A stretch of DNA of 64,000 nt. Source: Eucommia ulmoides (taxonomy: Eukaryota; Streptophyta; Magnoliopsida; Garryales; Eucommiaceae). A program made the translations under genes and the position numbers. The stretch lies in the NCBI GenBank assembly GCA_016647705.1, contig CM028328.1:6101311-6165310 (forward strand). The letters are read 5' to 3'. Below are positions 49,041-60,460 of this stretch, piece by piece. The notes below the pieces were generated by a model. It saw only the letters and a list, made by a program, of their open reading frames with translations, was not told where the DNA came from and did no database searches. Position 1 is the first letter of the stretch. The number at the start of each line of letters is the position of its first letter.

Positions 49041-50008
49041 TAAAAAAAAATAAAAAAAGTATTTGCCATTTACCTCTTATGTGATTTTGTCTAAAACCAC
49101 AAAGTTTCACTATCATTTCCAAAATATTGGCCAACCTCTTCGGCTGATATTTTTGAGTAAATAGACACAGATGCCCTCACTATTATTATTATTATTATTT
49201 TTTAAATTTCGCTTATCACCCCTATTTTAAAATATATATAAAATAAAGAGTAATTTAAGGAGTTTTGTTGAGATTGTTTTGTAAATATTTTGGGAATTTT
49301 TTTTTCGGCCAAATAATTCACACACCCACTTCCCAAACAATTATTAAATTACATTATTTAATCAATTAAATAAATATATAGTTACGGTGTAATACCTCTT
49401 AGTAATTTAATTTTTATGTGAAGTTGTGCCTTCAGGCACAAAGCATTCACTTGTAATAAATAAAATCGAGAATGAAAGATATGCATACACAAAATTATAT
49501 TTTTTTAAATGTTAGTTATATATTATAAATTTTATTCTTACAAGAATAAAAATTACACAAAATTAATTTTATATTTTTTCAAAGTTAATTGTGTAAAATT
49601 TACACAAAAATTACATAAAAGTTATGGACACGTTCTGTCTTATTCTCTCTCTCCACTCTTATTTATTTTATTTTATTGTTCACACTTTATTTTTAAATCT
49701 TTTTTAATCAATTAAAAATAATTAATAAAACAGAGAATGAAAGATAAATAATACAATAAATTCTATTTTAACAAGCTAATTATGCATTGTAATTTTTATT
49801 CTTAACGCAGATAAAAAATACACAAAATTAATTTTATATTTTTACAATATTATGTACTATAGTTTTTATTTTTACTTCTACTTTTAATTTTGTGCATTTT
49901 TATCTTTTATTTTTAATTTAGTAAAATTTAAAAATAGAGGGTAAAAAAAAGGAATAACAAGAAAGAAAAAGATAGTGCGAGAGAGAATGCGTAAAGCGAA
50001 GAGAGTTT

Positions 50009-50199
50009 GGGGGGGGGGGGGGGGGGGAGAAAGGTGAAGAGATGTGTGCATAAATGGAAAATGGAGAGGAGGAAGAAGAGAGGTTGGTCCACATAAAGGG
50101 GGGGGGGGGGGGGGGGGGGGGAGAGAGAGAGAAAGGTGAAGAGATGTGTGCATAAATGGAAAATGGAGAGGAGGAAGAAGAGAGGTTGGTCCACATAAA
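50009..50199. repeat. Tandem duplication of a ~90-bp unit with poly-G runs
   Basis: A 19-G run (50009-50027) and a 24-G run (50098-50121) each precede the same GAAAGGTGAAGAGATGTGTG ... GAGGTTGGTCCACATAAA sequence. The second unit has extra GA repeats. Pro-rich minus frames over it are artefacts. Confidence 0.85.
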
Positions 50200-50680
50200 A
50201 AATAAAAATAAATAAACAAAGGAAAAAAAGGAAGAATCATACTTTATTTCATTTTTTTTTTTATAAATATTTTGACATTAGATGTGAGGATGCGTCCCAC
50301 TGATTAATGAATTCCGTTCAATTTTTTTTAACAAAATTTTCTATTAGACCAAATAAAAATGAAATTAAATGACTTGTGTTATTTTTGAAACCTCAAAATC
50401 TATTCAAATACTCACTCATCATTAAGTATGAAAAATACAATTTTTCCAATTATGTGTCCATGCTATAAAATTGTTGCCCGATAGTATAAAACTCCTGCGA
50501 TGCACTGAGTCTGAAGGACCATACCAACTTTAAAACTTCTATGCTTCCATCATTCCTCCAACCAAAAAATGCACATGCCATGCAGGCAAACCTTTTATCC
50601 TCTTAACAAAGTCAACGCAAGTGGGGCTACCATCTTCTTCTTCTTTATTATTTTTTTTATTTTTTTTTGTCTGAAACAGT

Positions 50681-50841
50681 CTGGACAACTCTACTAATTA
50701 TCTCACTAGACGATCTTAAGGGTCACTCCTCCATATCGGTCTGATGCATTTAGAATTAAATGCAAGATTTAGGAGAGTCGAATCTTAATTGACAAAAAAA
50801 GAGGACACCTCATCTTACCAATCGAACTAACACCTCTTGGT
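50681..50841 (-). mobile_element. tRNA-derived SINE, copy 2
   Basis: Minus strand: CCAAGAGGTGTTAGTTCGAT (A-box region) and AAGATTCGACTCTCC (B-box), with the body matching copy 1. It sits 50 bases left of MITE copy C. Confidence 0.7.
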
Positions 50842-50891
50842 GCCTATCATCCATTTCATGTGTAGAGAAAATTTAATTCAAAATAATACAA

Positions 50892-51733
50892 GGGAAAATT
50901 GGTAAAAATTCTCATTTTTAAACTTTAATTGGTGAAAAATCTTTTTGTATTATTAGATTTTGATTTAATCCTTTAAATTAGATTTCACTTGTATTTTAGT
51001 CCCGCATTGCAGGAATTGTAGGAAAATTATAGGAATTGTAGGGAACCCTTAGTGAGTACATTAGATTTTTATAGTGAATTCTGTTACATGTAACTAATGT
51101 TAGTTACAATTTTATAATTGTTATTTTTCACACATATTTAAGTATTTTTTGTTACATGTATTTTAGTTACATATTACAATTATATACATATGTGTAATAT
51201 TTTGTAACGTAACTGAAAAAATATCAAACTTTTTAATTACTTATCAAAGACATGTAACTAAAAAAGTTACATATTATAAACACGTAACTGAAAAAATCAA
51301 ACTTTTTAATTATATATTAAAGACATATAACTAAAAAATTACACATTATTGGCACATGTAATTGAAAAATATCAAATTTTTTAATTATATATCAGAGACA
51401 TATATCAAATTTTTTAATTATATATCAGAGACATGTAACTAAAAAATTATATATAATTAGTTACCTTTAACTAATTATATATATTTTGTGACATCAAACA
51501 AATTTTTTACACACAAAATTGTTATATGTAAAAAAAAAAAAAAATAAAAAAATTACTAGCAACTAATACAGTAATATTACACACAAAATAGTTACATGTA
51601 ACTGGCGCGTGACTATTATATGTGCAAGGTTTCTACATTTTTAAAACATATGAGATTAAATTAAAAGTTTTTAACGCCTCTAGGAATTTTGACTAATTAG
51701 AGTCTAAATGTAGGACCTCTCATCTATTATCCC
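50892..51733 (+). mobile_element. TIR/MITE family copy C (842 bp) with perfect 9-bp target duplication
   Basis: The element runs GGGAAAATTGGTAAAAATTC ... to CCC at 51733, whose inverted sequence is GGGATAATAGATGAGAGGTC; imperfect inverted repeats extend about 45 bp. ATAATACAA stands on both sides (50883-50891 and 51734-51742). A 9-bp target copy points to Mutator-like transposase. The interior is non-coding and holds about four ~75-bp units with ACATGTAACTAAAAAA and ATCAAATTTTTTAATTATAT. Confidence 0.9.
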
Positions 51734-52104
51734 ATAATACAATGCCAATCTTGTTTATTTTATAAACAAATTTATCATTTTTAAATTAAAAAACATACAT
51801 ATAAAATGAATTATACTTGAATCAATATACGAATCCAAACTCGTGATCAATAATGCAACAGTATAATTTAGCTACGAGTGGCAGATTTATACACAAACAA
51901 AAAATGTTTTAAATCCAATCCTAATCCTAATTCTATATTATCTATATTTTATGCATACGTATACACATATTTATAAGTGTATATAGGGCCGGCCATATCA
52001 ATGTGGATGTCCAAAGTAAAATCCCTTCAAATGGTAGATAAATTTAACAATGGGCAATGTGTTTTCTAGTAAAAAAAAAAAAAAAACCTACAAAATTATT
52101 ATGT

Positions 52105-52139
<35 letters not shown>

Positions 52140-52286
52140 AAAAATCAAATTAGAGTCCATCGATACCCTAATTGCTTATTAAATTATGTAATTGATTTTC
52201 TACATTTTTGCTTTCTATTTTTTTTTGTCTTTTGATTTATTTTTGATTTTATATTTGTAACCCTTTTTTTTTTTTTTTAATATATT

Positions 52287-52660
52287 TTTGCCTTTTTTTA
52301 ATTAGGGTTTTAAATTTTTTTAATATATTTTTCGAACCCAAATTGGTAATGCAGAAGATAAAAAGAATAAAAATAAAAAAAACAAAAACAAAATAAACAC
52401 AATATTTTTTTTTTAAATAAATAAATAAATGAAAAAAAAGAGGTAAAAAAGTAAACTGAAAAAAAAAACAATAAAATTATTTTTTTGCCTTTTTAGGATT
52501 TAGATTCTTTTTTAATATATTTTTTGAATCCAAATTGATGACACAAAAGATAAAAAGAATAAAAATAAAAAATTCAAAAACAAAAAGATAATGCTAAATA
52601 AACAAAATAAAGAATTTTTTTAAATTAATAAATAAATGACAAAAAATAGGTAAGAAAGTA
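52287..52660. repeat. Diverged tandem duplication of a ~190-bp AT-rich unit
   Basis: GAACCCAAATTGGTAATGCA..AAGATAAAAAGAATAAAAAT (from ~52334) recurs as GAATCCAAATTGATGACACA..AAGATAAAAAGAATAAAAAT (from ~52525). Both are preceded by TTTTTTGCCTTTTT. Confidence 0.7.
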
Positions 52661-52973
52661 AACCAAAAATAAAAATAAAAATAAAAATTACATATTAGGA
52701 AAAAATAAAATAAAAATATAAAAATTAAAGAAAACAAAAAATAGAAAAGAAGAGTTAGTAAAGGCAAATTTATTTATTTATTTATTTATTTATTTTTTTT
52801 TTTAATGACATTCACTTTAATAGGTGTAAATTCCTTATAAATTTGACATGAGTAATTGACCAAAAAAGAGTGAATAGGGATTCCGACATTATTTTTTAAT
52901 AAACGAGAATGGACCTCAAAGCTACATTTAAAATGACATGGGTCTAATTGAAATTTACCCCGTATATTGTCAA

Positions 52974-52976
<3 letters not shown>

Positions 52977-53016
<40 letters not shown>
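52977..53016. repeat. (TA)n microsatellite
   Basis: About 20 AT dinucleotides. Confidence 0.95.
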
Positions 53017-53020
<4 letters not shown>

Positions 53021-53056
53021 AGATAAGATTGAGATAAACATAATCGTTGGATCAAA

Positions 53057-53285
53057 GACAACTCATCTATATTTTTAGACCATTAGATCATTATAACCCA
53101 ACTATAAAATAGAAAATAAAAATTAGGGTTAAAGATTTTACCTCTCGCCTCTCTCTCTCTCTCTTTCTCTCATATCAGAGACAATCCATTTATAGTTTTA
53201 GACTGTTAGATCATTTTAACCTAACTATAAAATGAAAAATAAAAATTAGAGTTAAAAGATTTTACCTCTCGCCTCTCTTTTTCTC
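53057..53285. repeat. Tandem duplication of a ~115-bp unit ending in CT repeats
   Basis: Two units share TTAGATCATT.TAACC.AACT, AAAATAAAAATTAG.GTTAAA and GATTTTACCTCTCGCCTCTC. The first ends in (CT)n. Confidence 0.8.
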
Positions 53286-53782
53286 TCTCACTCTCAACTT
53301 CTATTCTCCCTCTCGCTCTCTTCCTTCTCTTTGCACACTGCTGCCACCACCACAACCACCAAATCCCCTCCTCCTCTCTTTTATGTTGCAAATCATGCTC
53401 CTTCTCTTCCTCTCTCTACCATTGCTCTCTCCTTCAAAATAATTATCTGTTAATATTGCATTCAATATTAAAAAAAACATTATATTGAATCCAACAAATA
53501 GTATATTATACAACAAATGAATACAAATGAATGTCGTTTTCAAGTTACGTTTATGGAGAATATAAATCTATGTTCTGGTCATCAAAAGGATCATTGTATC
53601 ATAGTTTATTGTTATTTTCTCATCTCTGAAATTTGTACTTAAAATCTCTTAAAATACGGAGTTATGATTTGACTAAGATTCTAAGTTATATTTTCATTTG
53701 TGTTTAAATAAATTATTTATTTTTAATTCTAAAATATGGAAAGACTTAATGACTCGTAGTGCATAACTGATTTTAATTCATT

Positions 53783-54140
53783 TTTTCATATCTATTAGTT
53801 TTTCTATAAATGGATTGAACAATAACGTACGTTGTTGAATTTGTAAGAACGTATTGTGTTTAATTCAACAAATCCTAAATTCTACAACAAAATGTATAAA
53901 ATGGATGTTTTTTGAAGTTACATTTCTGTACAAATAAGGATTGAATGTAATACAATATTTTTTCATATCTATTATTTTTTCTATAAATCGATTGAACAAT
54001 AACATACGTTGTTGAATTTGTAAGAACGTATTGTGTTTAATTCAACAAATCCTAAATTCTGCAACAAAATGTATAAAATGGATGTTTTTTGAAGTTACAT
54101 TTCTGTACAAATAAAGATTGAATGTAATACAATCTTTTTA
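53783..54140. repeat. Tandem duplication of a ~178-bp unit
   Basis: ATTGAACAATAACGTACGTT ... GTGTTTAATTCAACAAATCC ... GAAGTTACATTTCTGTACAA occurs twice with few differences (units from ~53783 and ~53961). The GTTGAATT..AATTCAAC theme matches the API5 intron 2 repeat. Confidence 0.85.
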
Positions 54141-54713
54141 TAAACACCAATATTGATAATGTATATATAGTTGATAATGTGAATGTAATACAATATTTGA
54201 ATGTTGAATTAAATATATACCGGAATGAATAGTTTTTAAATGAGAATGAATAATAGTTTGTTTAATAGTTTTTAAATGAGAATGAATAATAGATTGAATT
54301 TTGGTGAAATCTTTAACCAAATAGCAGTTAAATATATAAAGAAAAGTACAACTTGCACTTGAAACTAAAAATATTCTAACATTTAGCAAAATTCAAAATT
54401 TTAAAAAGAATAATTGAAAAAATGATCTGAATTTAACTTGATATGAACATATCGTATTAAATCTATAATCCAGAATTTCAATGGGTATTTTTGTGAGTTA
54501 TATTTGACCGAAGTCAAAAATAGAAATGGTTCATTTAGTATTTTCCGAGTGTTTAATTAGTGTTAAAAAATTATTATGGAATGATCAGATAAATTGATAG
54601 TCGACATAGGCCCGAACCATCAATCATCCAACATTACAATATCCCTAAGAACACACACAACTATAATCTTATTTCTACATATTTATATACACACATATTT
54701 TAAGAGCTATTAT

Positions 54714-55216
54714 GGCCCATTTGGTTACTGCATCTATTTTCTAATTCCTGTTTCTAGTCTTAAATTTTGAGATTAATATATAGAAACGCGTTTGGTAAAC
54801 TCGTTTCTATTTTCAAAATTTTGAAAGTAATTTGAGATTATTTGCTGAATTTCTTAAGAATTCGAGAAACAAAAAACCGTTGATTCCTATTCACTCTCAC
54901 AAAACTATTTTCACTACTATCTCGTCAGCCATCACCAACCCTCCAGCCACCACCACCCACCGGCCACTACCCACCTTCTGACTACCACCACGACGCCGGC
55001 CACCATACATTTAAAGACAAAAAAAAGAACAAATATTGTAACTAAACATGTTTCTTGTTTATGTTCGCATAAATTAAAAGAAATACTTTCAGGACAATGG
55101 TCATTATCAAACATGCTTCTATTTTCAGAATACTTCAGAACGGAAATAAAATTTGCATCCCATCCAATAAAAAAAAAAAAACAAACAAAAAAAAAAACAC
55201 TAACCAAACGTTACCT
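54714..55216. mobile_element. TIR element (~500 bp) upstream of the bZIP gene
   Basis: The left end GGCCCATTTGGTTACTGCAT and inverted right end AGGTAACGTTTGGTTAGTG match as imperfect inverted repeats. The centre is rich in CCACC. No transposase frame. Confidence 0.6.
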
Positions 55217-55550
55217 AAAATCCAGGGAAATTCATGTCTCTCCATTTCTCAAATTTTAACAATTTTTTCTATTTTATTTGTCCCAGAACAATAAATATCA
55301 AATAAAATCTTCAAAAATCAAATTTTTAGATCTCGCGCTCCATATATTCATATGCTTATATATTCGAAATCATAAATTGTCAACACACATATATATAGGC
55401 ATATTGTTTATTTAATCTTTGATTAAACACACATACATACATACACAGATCCCATCCTCAGAATCTATTCTCAAGCACCATACTCAGACACAAACACACA
55501 CATATGTATAATATATATATGCATATTGTATATACAATCTATACGTACAT

Positions 55551-55620
55551 ATATATATATATATATATATACGCAATAATAAGGTGAAGGAGATGAGGGT
55601 CACATTGGCACGTGGTGGCT
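55551..55620 (+). promoter_or_regulatory. (TA)n tract and G-box upstream of the bZIP gene
   Basis: A (TA)n run ends near 55571, and CACGTG (G-box core) lies at 55609-55614 within GGCACGTGGTGG. G-boxes are bound by bZIP and bHLH factors in plants. It is about 245 bases upstream of the TATA box. Confidence 0.4.
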
Positions 55621-55856
55621 GATTCATCCAGTTATTAAACTAATGCTGCGACTTTCCAGTGAAACCATTCAGACCCCAAAAACAGCTGTTGCAAGCTGTC
55701 CTAATCCCACCCCCCATGTGCTCCCCTCCCCCCCTCCCAAACCTCTGGGCCTTAAAATGGCAAACAAACAGTTTACCCCCAACAAAACCAGAGAAATAAA
55801 TGAAATAAAAAGAAGGAATAAGAAGAGGAAGAAAACAACGCCATTGACTTTCTTCA

Positions 55857-55863
55857 TATAAAT
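55857..55863 (+). promoter_or_regulatory. TATA box of the bZIP gene
   Basis: TATAAAT at 55857-55863 lies just before a CT/A-rich segment that opens the first leader repeat. Transcription would start near 55885-55895, giving a leader of about 500 nt. Confidence 0.5.
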
Positions 55864-56398
55864 CTCTCTAAATCTCCAAAACCCATTACCTCAATTTGTG
55901 CTAAACACAATCTCTTCTCCTGGGTTTCTTCAAAAAAGAGCGAAAAAGACACCCTCTGTTTCTTGATTCAAGTTAGTTTTTTCGGTTGGGTATTTATAGA
56001 AAGCTTTGATTTTGATTTTTCCCCAACGATTTTCTTCATTCAATTCTCTCAAAATTGAAAATTCTCCATAAAGCATTACCTTAAATCTGCTAAAAACAAT
56101 CTGTTCTTGGGTTTCTCCAAGAAACCCTCCTCTGTTTCTTGATCCCAATTTTTTTTTGGCTTGGGTTGGGTACATAAAAAATTCTTGTTTTTTTATTTTT
56201 TATTTTGCCAAATTTAGTTTCTTCATTCAAATCTCTTGAAATTATCTAGAAACCCATTACCTCAAAATCTGCTAAAAACAATCTCTTTCTTGTTTTCTCC
56301 AAGAAAAAAAAAAAAGCTCCTCTGTTTCTTGATTTGAAATTAGTTAATTTAGTTGGGTACATAAAAAAGGATTTGGGTTTCATTTATTTATTTTTTGT
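55858..56398 (+). repeat. Leader of the bZIP gene: three tandem ~180-bp repeats, no ATG
   Basis: Units of about 55858-56036, 56037-56225 and 56226-56398 each contain CCATTACCT-like sequence, CTAAAAACAATCT, GTTTCTCCAAGAAA, CTCTGTTTCTTGAT and GGTTGGGTA. I see no ATG between 55860 and the start codon at 56399. Confidence 0.8.
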
Positions 56399-59235
56399 AT
56401 GGCACAATTACCTCCTAAAGTCCCATCCATGTCCCACAATTGGCCTTCATTCCCTTTCCAAGTGACGCCGGCGGCTGCGCCGCCGCAGTCGTGGGTGGAC
56501 GAATTCCTCGACTTCTCTTCATCGCGCCGGAACTCTCACCGGAGATCGGCCAGCGATCCGATCGCGTTCATTGAGTCTCCGTTCGGCGAGGAATGCCACA
56601 ATTCGTCGAACGGGGGTTTGATAATGCAGGGGAACGGAAATGGGTTCGAAAGGCTGGACGACGAGCAGCTTTCCTCCATGTTTTCCGACGACGTGATGGC
56701 TGCGGCGCCGTCGAATCCTTCCAGCACGAACCCGTCGACTCCGTCAGATCAGAACAGTGACGATGATGAAAAGACGGCGCTGAGGCCGGAGAATTGCCGG
56801 CAGAAGCCGAAAAATGAGCCGGTGGAGGCCGAGAGTTCGTGCAAGCTGGAAACGACGCAACAAACGAGGCCGTCGTCCAACTCATCCGGCGATGCTATCG
56901 TTGATCCGAAGAGGGTCAAAAGGTAAAAACGAAAAAGTTTGTCTAAATCATTTAAATTTGGACCCCTAATATTTATATATTCTATCAATTTACTTCGTAT
57001 AATATAACTCAAAAACATCATTGTTCATATATATATATATTTTCTACTTTGTTCTAATTAATTGAATTTGAGAATTATAAATAAAAATGGTTGAAAATGT
57101 CATAAAACAGACCTATTTATTAGACAATTTTGCCTTTTCCTTGTCAACGAGAGTTCGACTCTCTTGGAGAGTATTCTAGAAATTAAATCTTGAATTTAAT
57201 TCTAAATGCACAAGACCGATGTAGGGAGAGTATGCTCTTAAAATAGGCCGGGCAAGTGATCAATTAAGGTGTGTGTCCTAGCTTGGATAGACCTTGCCAT
57301 AAACTAAAAAAAAAATAGACATTTTTTAGATTTTGAACTATTGTCGAAAGATTCAAAATAGAATAAATTTCAACATTTAATACTTGATTTGAAATCTTCT
57401 TATGGTTCTATGAACGGTTGATGGTAGTTTCAACTGGAAAGGTGTATTTCATCTCATTTTTCAATTTTAATTGTTCCAATTAATTAAAAGTAAAGGGTAC
57501 GATGCGCCAATTAATGTAAGGTTTTGGTCCTAAAAGTGTAATTTAAACGTAATGCTGCATTATTATTAGTTCATGCAATGATACGTAGTTTACGTAAATG
57601 ACCCATTTCATTACTATAAGAAATTACAAAAGTTGAAAGATTTATTTATCACCTATTTTCTATAAGAGAAAATTAAAACTTGATTTTAAATTAATATAGA
57701 ACAATTTCTAAATACAAAATGAGGATATATGAGTTCTAAACAAGTGATAATACGGGGCTCTAAACTCTAAAGTGGGCTTTGGTAGTCTATGAGGTAAGGC
57801 TTTTCTTTTACGCTTATAATTTGACTATTAGTTTCTTTCACGTTCGATGTGAGATAAATTCGACAATCTCGCCCTCACATATTATCTCAAGTCTTGTAAC
57901 CTAGTGGACATGTATCTAATTTTCCCGGTGAAAGATTTAGAGTTTAATCCCCTCCCCTATAAAAAAAAAATAAAAAATATTAATCTCGCCTTCACACATC
58001 GATCGGGCTTTTTGATCAGCTAACCCTCGACCAATCTCTCTATTTGTAGTTATTGTAATATGAGCTTTGATATTAGTGTATTGTGATTTTGGGTCTCTCA
58101 ATCCCAAAAACTGCTCATGAGATTAGATTTTCACTTACACTTATAACTTGACCATCAGCTTCTTCCAGACGTGGGATAAACACATGTAATATAACCAAAA
58201 AAATTATGATTATTCTTATCTCATTGGTCTTTGCCTTATTAAGTCCTTTTTTTCTTCAGAATATTAGCAAATCGGCAGTCAGCTCAGAGGTCAAGAGTGA
58301 GGAAGCTGCAATACATTTCAGAGCTTGAAAGGAGTGTAACAACTTTGCAGGTAAATAAAGTAAAAAAATACACTAACCACCCCCAACTTTTTTTTTTTTC
58401 ATTTTTATCATATAAAGTTATTCAATATTTATTTATTTTTCTATTTTTTTTTTGTATTTTATAAATAAATTATACAACGAAGACTGAAGTATCGGCATTG
58501 TCACCAAGAGTCGCATTTTTGGATCATCAGCGGTTGATACTTAACGTCGACAATAGCGCTCTTAAACAACGAATTGCAGCCCTCGCTCAAGACAAGATTT
58601 TCAAAGATGGTAATGACGACCTAGTTTCGATTTTTTACCTCCATATTTTTTTACATTCTTTTCCACTTATTAATTCCGTAAATAAATAATTATTTTTTGC
58701 TTAATTGAAAAAGGCAAAAATATGCGGTTTGCGTGACCATGATTACCATTTTACCCTTCTAAACATAATCCTAAAAATAATTTTTTTTTGGATATAAATA
58801 GGTTGTTCTTTTTCATATTTTAAATATAGTGTATGGGTGGTGTGAGAACAACCTATTTATATCCAAAAAAAATGTGGTTCAGAACGATTTGGATAAAATA
58901 TATTGAATCTAAAATTTTAATTAACTCTATCATATAACGGGGGCAAAACTGTCAATATAGTTAATTACTTAACTTGGGATACAAGAAAACTAACCTATTA
59001 AGTTGATAATTAATTGTGTAAACTTTGGGGGGGTGAAAACTGTAATTTAAGTCCCCCATGTTTAATTTGTTCAGCTCATCAAGAAGCATTGAAGAAGGAG
59101 ATAGAGCGGTTAAGGAAAATATATCATGAACAGAACCTCAAGAAGATGGGTGAAAATGCCATCAGCGAAGAAGCACCGCCGTCGCAACCACCGCCACCGC
59201 CGCCGCAACAGACCTTTATTAACAACATGGGTTGA
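56399..59235 (+). CDS. bZIP61: Group E bZIP transcription factor (bZIP34/bZIP61-like), complete, 4 exons
   Basis: Exons 56399-56922, 58260-58350, 58483-58609 and 59075-59235 join in phase to 903 nt, 300 residues, with GT-AG introns. The N-terminus MAQLPPKVPSM and the segments WVDEFLDFSSSRRNSHRRSA, DPIAFIE and FERLDDEQLSSMFSDDV are typical of the bZIP34/61 subgroup. The basic region is KRILANRQSAQRSRVRKLQY (N-x7-R), followed by ISELERSVTTLQ. The zipper (TEVSALSPRVAFLDHQRLIL...) holds a Pro, as known for group E, which is thought to favour heterodimers. The C-terminus has a Pro tract. These are nuclear DNA-binding regulators; the Arabidopsis relatives are linked to pollen development. The GC-rich first exon contrasts with its surroundings. 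Whether it is the 34 or 61 orthologue cannot be decided here. Confidence 0.92.
57141..57300 (+). mobile_element. tRNA-derived SINE, copy 3, in bZIP intron 1
   Basis: GAGAGTTCGACTCTC (B-box) and AAATCTTGAATTTAATTCTA match copies 1 and 2, in the opposite orientation to them. The A-box part is missing or too diverged to read, so it is probably 5'-truncated. Confidence 0.6.
57886..57977 (+). mobile_element. Short SINE-like element of a second family, bZIP intron 1
   Basis: TGTAACCTAGTGGACATG (A-box-like) and AGAGTTTAATCCCCTCCC (B-box-like) are about 40 bases apart, and an A-rich tail follows. The pattern is tRNA-like, but the element is short. Confidence 0.4.
58782..58872 (+). other. Perfect 28-bp hairpin in bZIP intron 3
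   Basis: 58782-58809 and 58845-58872 are exact reverse complements (core GGATATAAATAGGTTGTTCT) around a 35-nt loop. The hairpin is in the transcribed strand of the intron. It could be a tiny fold-back element or a source of small RNA; function unknown. Confidence 0.85.
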
Positions 59236-59680
59236 GTTGAAAAGGGTCGCCATATGTAACGTGTAGAGAGAGAAAGTTGGAGAGAGAGAGAGAGAGGCCG
59301 TGGTGCATTCAGCTAACATGCGCATTCATGTGATGTGGGGCTAAAGTGAGCCCCTCTTGACAAGATAGCAAGATTGGGGGTTGTCTGAAAAGTACACGTG
59401 GATAAGTTTGTGTTTGGGAATGGTAGTGACATGGTTTTAGGTTATTCTAACTATTGATTGGAGGATTTTTTTTTAAAGAAAAGGACAAAAAAAGGATAGA
59501 AATGAAAAACCCTTGTATGTAACCATGATTTTTTCTTTTTGGGTTTTCCTTTAATTATTTTTTACTTTGATTTTTTTAATTTAATTTTGGGGACCAAGAA
59601 ATTGTGTTCATTTGTTTGACAATGTTTTATTTCTTTTCCTCCTTGGTCTAATAAAGTACTATGCCTTGTTCTAGATTTTG
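59236..59680 (+). other. bZIP 3' UTR and flank
   Basis: Non-coding sequence follows the TGA at 59233-59235. It contains a GA microsatellite (59280-59296) and, near 59650, CTAATAAAGTAC, a plausible polyadenylation signal. Confidence 0.45.
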
Positions 59681-60340
59681 TTATATGGCTCCCATTTCTT
59701 TGGTGTTTCCCATTGGGAAATATATGCAAACAATTTTTTTTATTCTAGACTTGGATTTTAGGAACAAATTTATATGTTAGAAACAAAAATGGTAATCGTT
59801 TTGCTTAAAATTTTCTTAGAATAGAAATTAAAAAAAAAACCCTAAATAAACGTAACTTAGATCGTCTATTTGATTTGTGCAAAGACTAAATCTAATAGAT
59901 GATAAAAATTACATGTGACGTAAGATATTTATCACCCATTGCTAATGGATTTAACCCGACGAAATTAATCACAAAAAAAATCAAACAGGATCTAGATTCA
60001 GAGAAATCCACCTAAAAATTTAAGTTTCTAAAGAATATCATAAAGCAATCATAGTTACAAATATTATTGAAATTAATACTAAATAATTAAAAGAGGGGTT
60101 AATTTGTCATTGTTGGCATGCACTATACTTTTAAATTGGGATTCACTAATTTGTATACTTAATTTACAAATCCTTTGTATCTTTTAGTTAGACCGAATTT
60201 CAATTTACACCATTATGGTATTTTTGTCGATATTTACACCCTCTGTGCCTAAGATTTAAGTGTAATGGTCAAATATTTCATTAATTTTAACGGTAAAAGT
60301 GTAAAAGTCAACGTGAAAAATTAAAGAGTTCTTGTTGAGA

Positions 60341-60460
60341 GGTCCCATAAGTAGGAACCACTATTTTCCAAGAAGCATCCAAGGCAAAAAAAACTCCTTG
60401 GATGGTCCTCCCATAAGTGATGTTTTCCACTTATGGGGACCTTTGGAGGAATTTCCCAAA
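60341..60460. mobile_element. Small MITE-like fold-back (~120 bp)
   Basis: AGGTCCCATAAGTAGGAA at the left is mirrored by the inverse of the right end (AGGTCCCCATAAGTGGAA). Inside, CCCATAAGTG and CACTTATGGG form a perfect 10-bp stem, and CTCCTTGGATG repeats the inverse of CATCCAAGG. Confidence 0.55.

Noticed and set aside
49884..50240. Proline-rich minus-strand frames (three overlapping)
   Set aside because: They are the poly-G runs and their duplication read in all frames; there is no start context or homology.
55669..56175. Minus frames upstream of the bZIP gene
   Set aside because: They are shadows of the repeated leader and promoter; the sense strand has TATA and the gene.
56536..57021. 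Minus frames over bZIP exon 1
   Set aside because: GC-rich codons give open antisense frames; the + frame joins to a complete bZIP.
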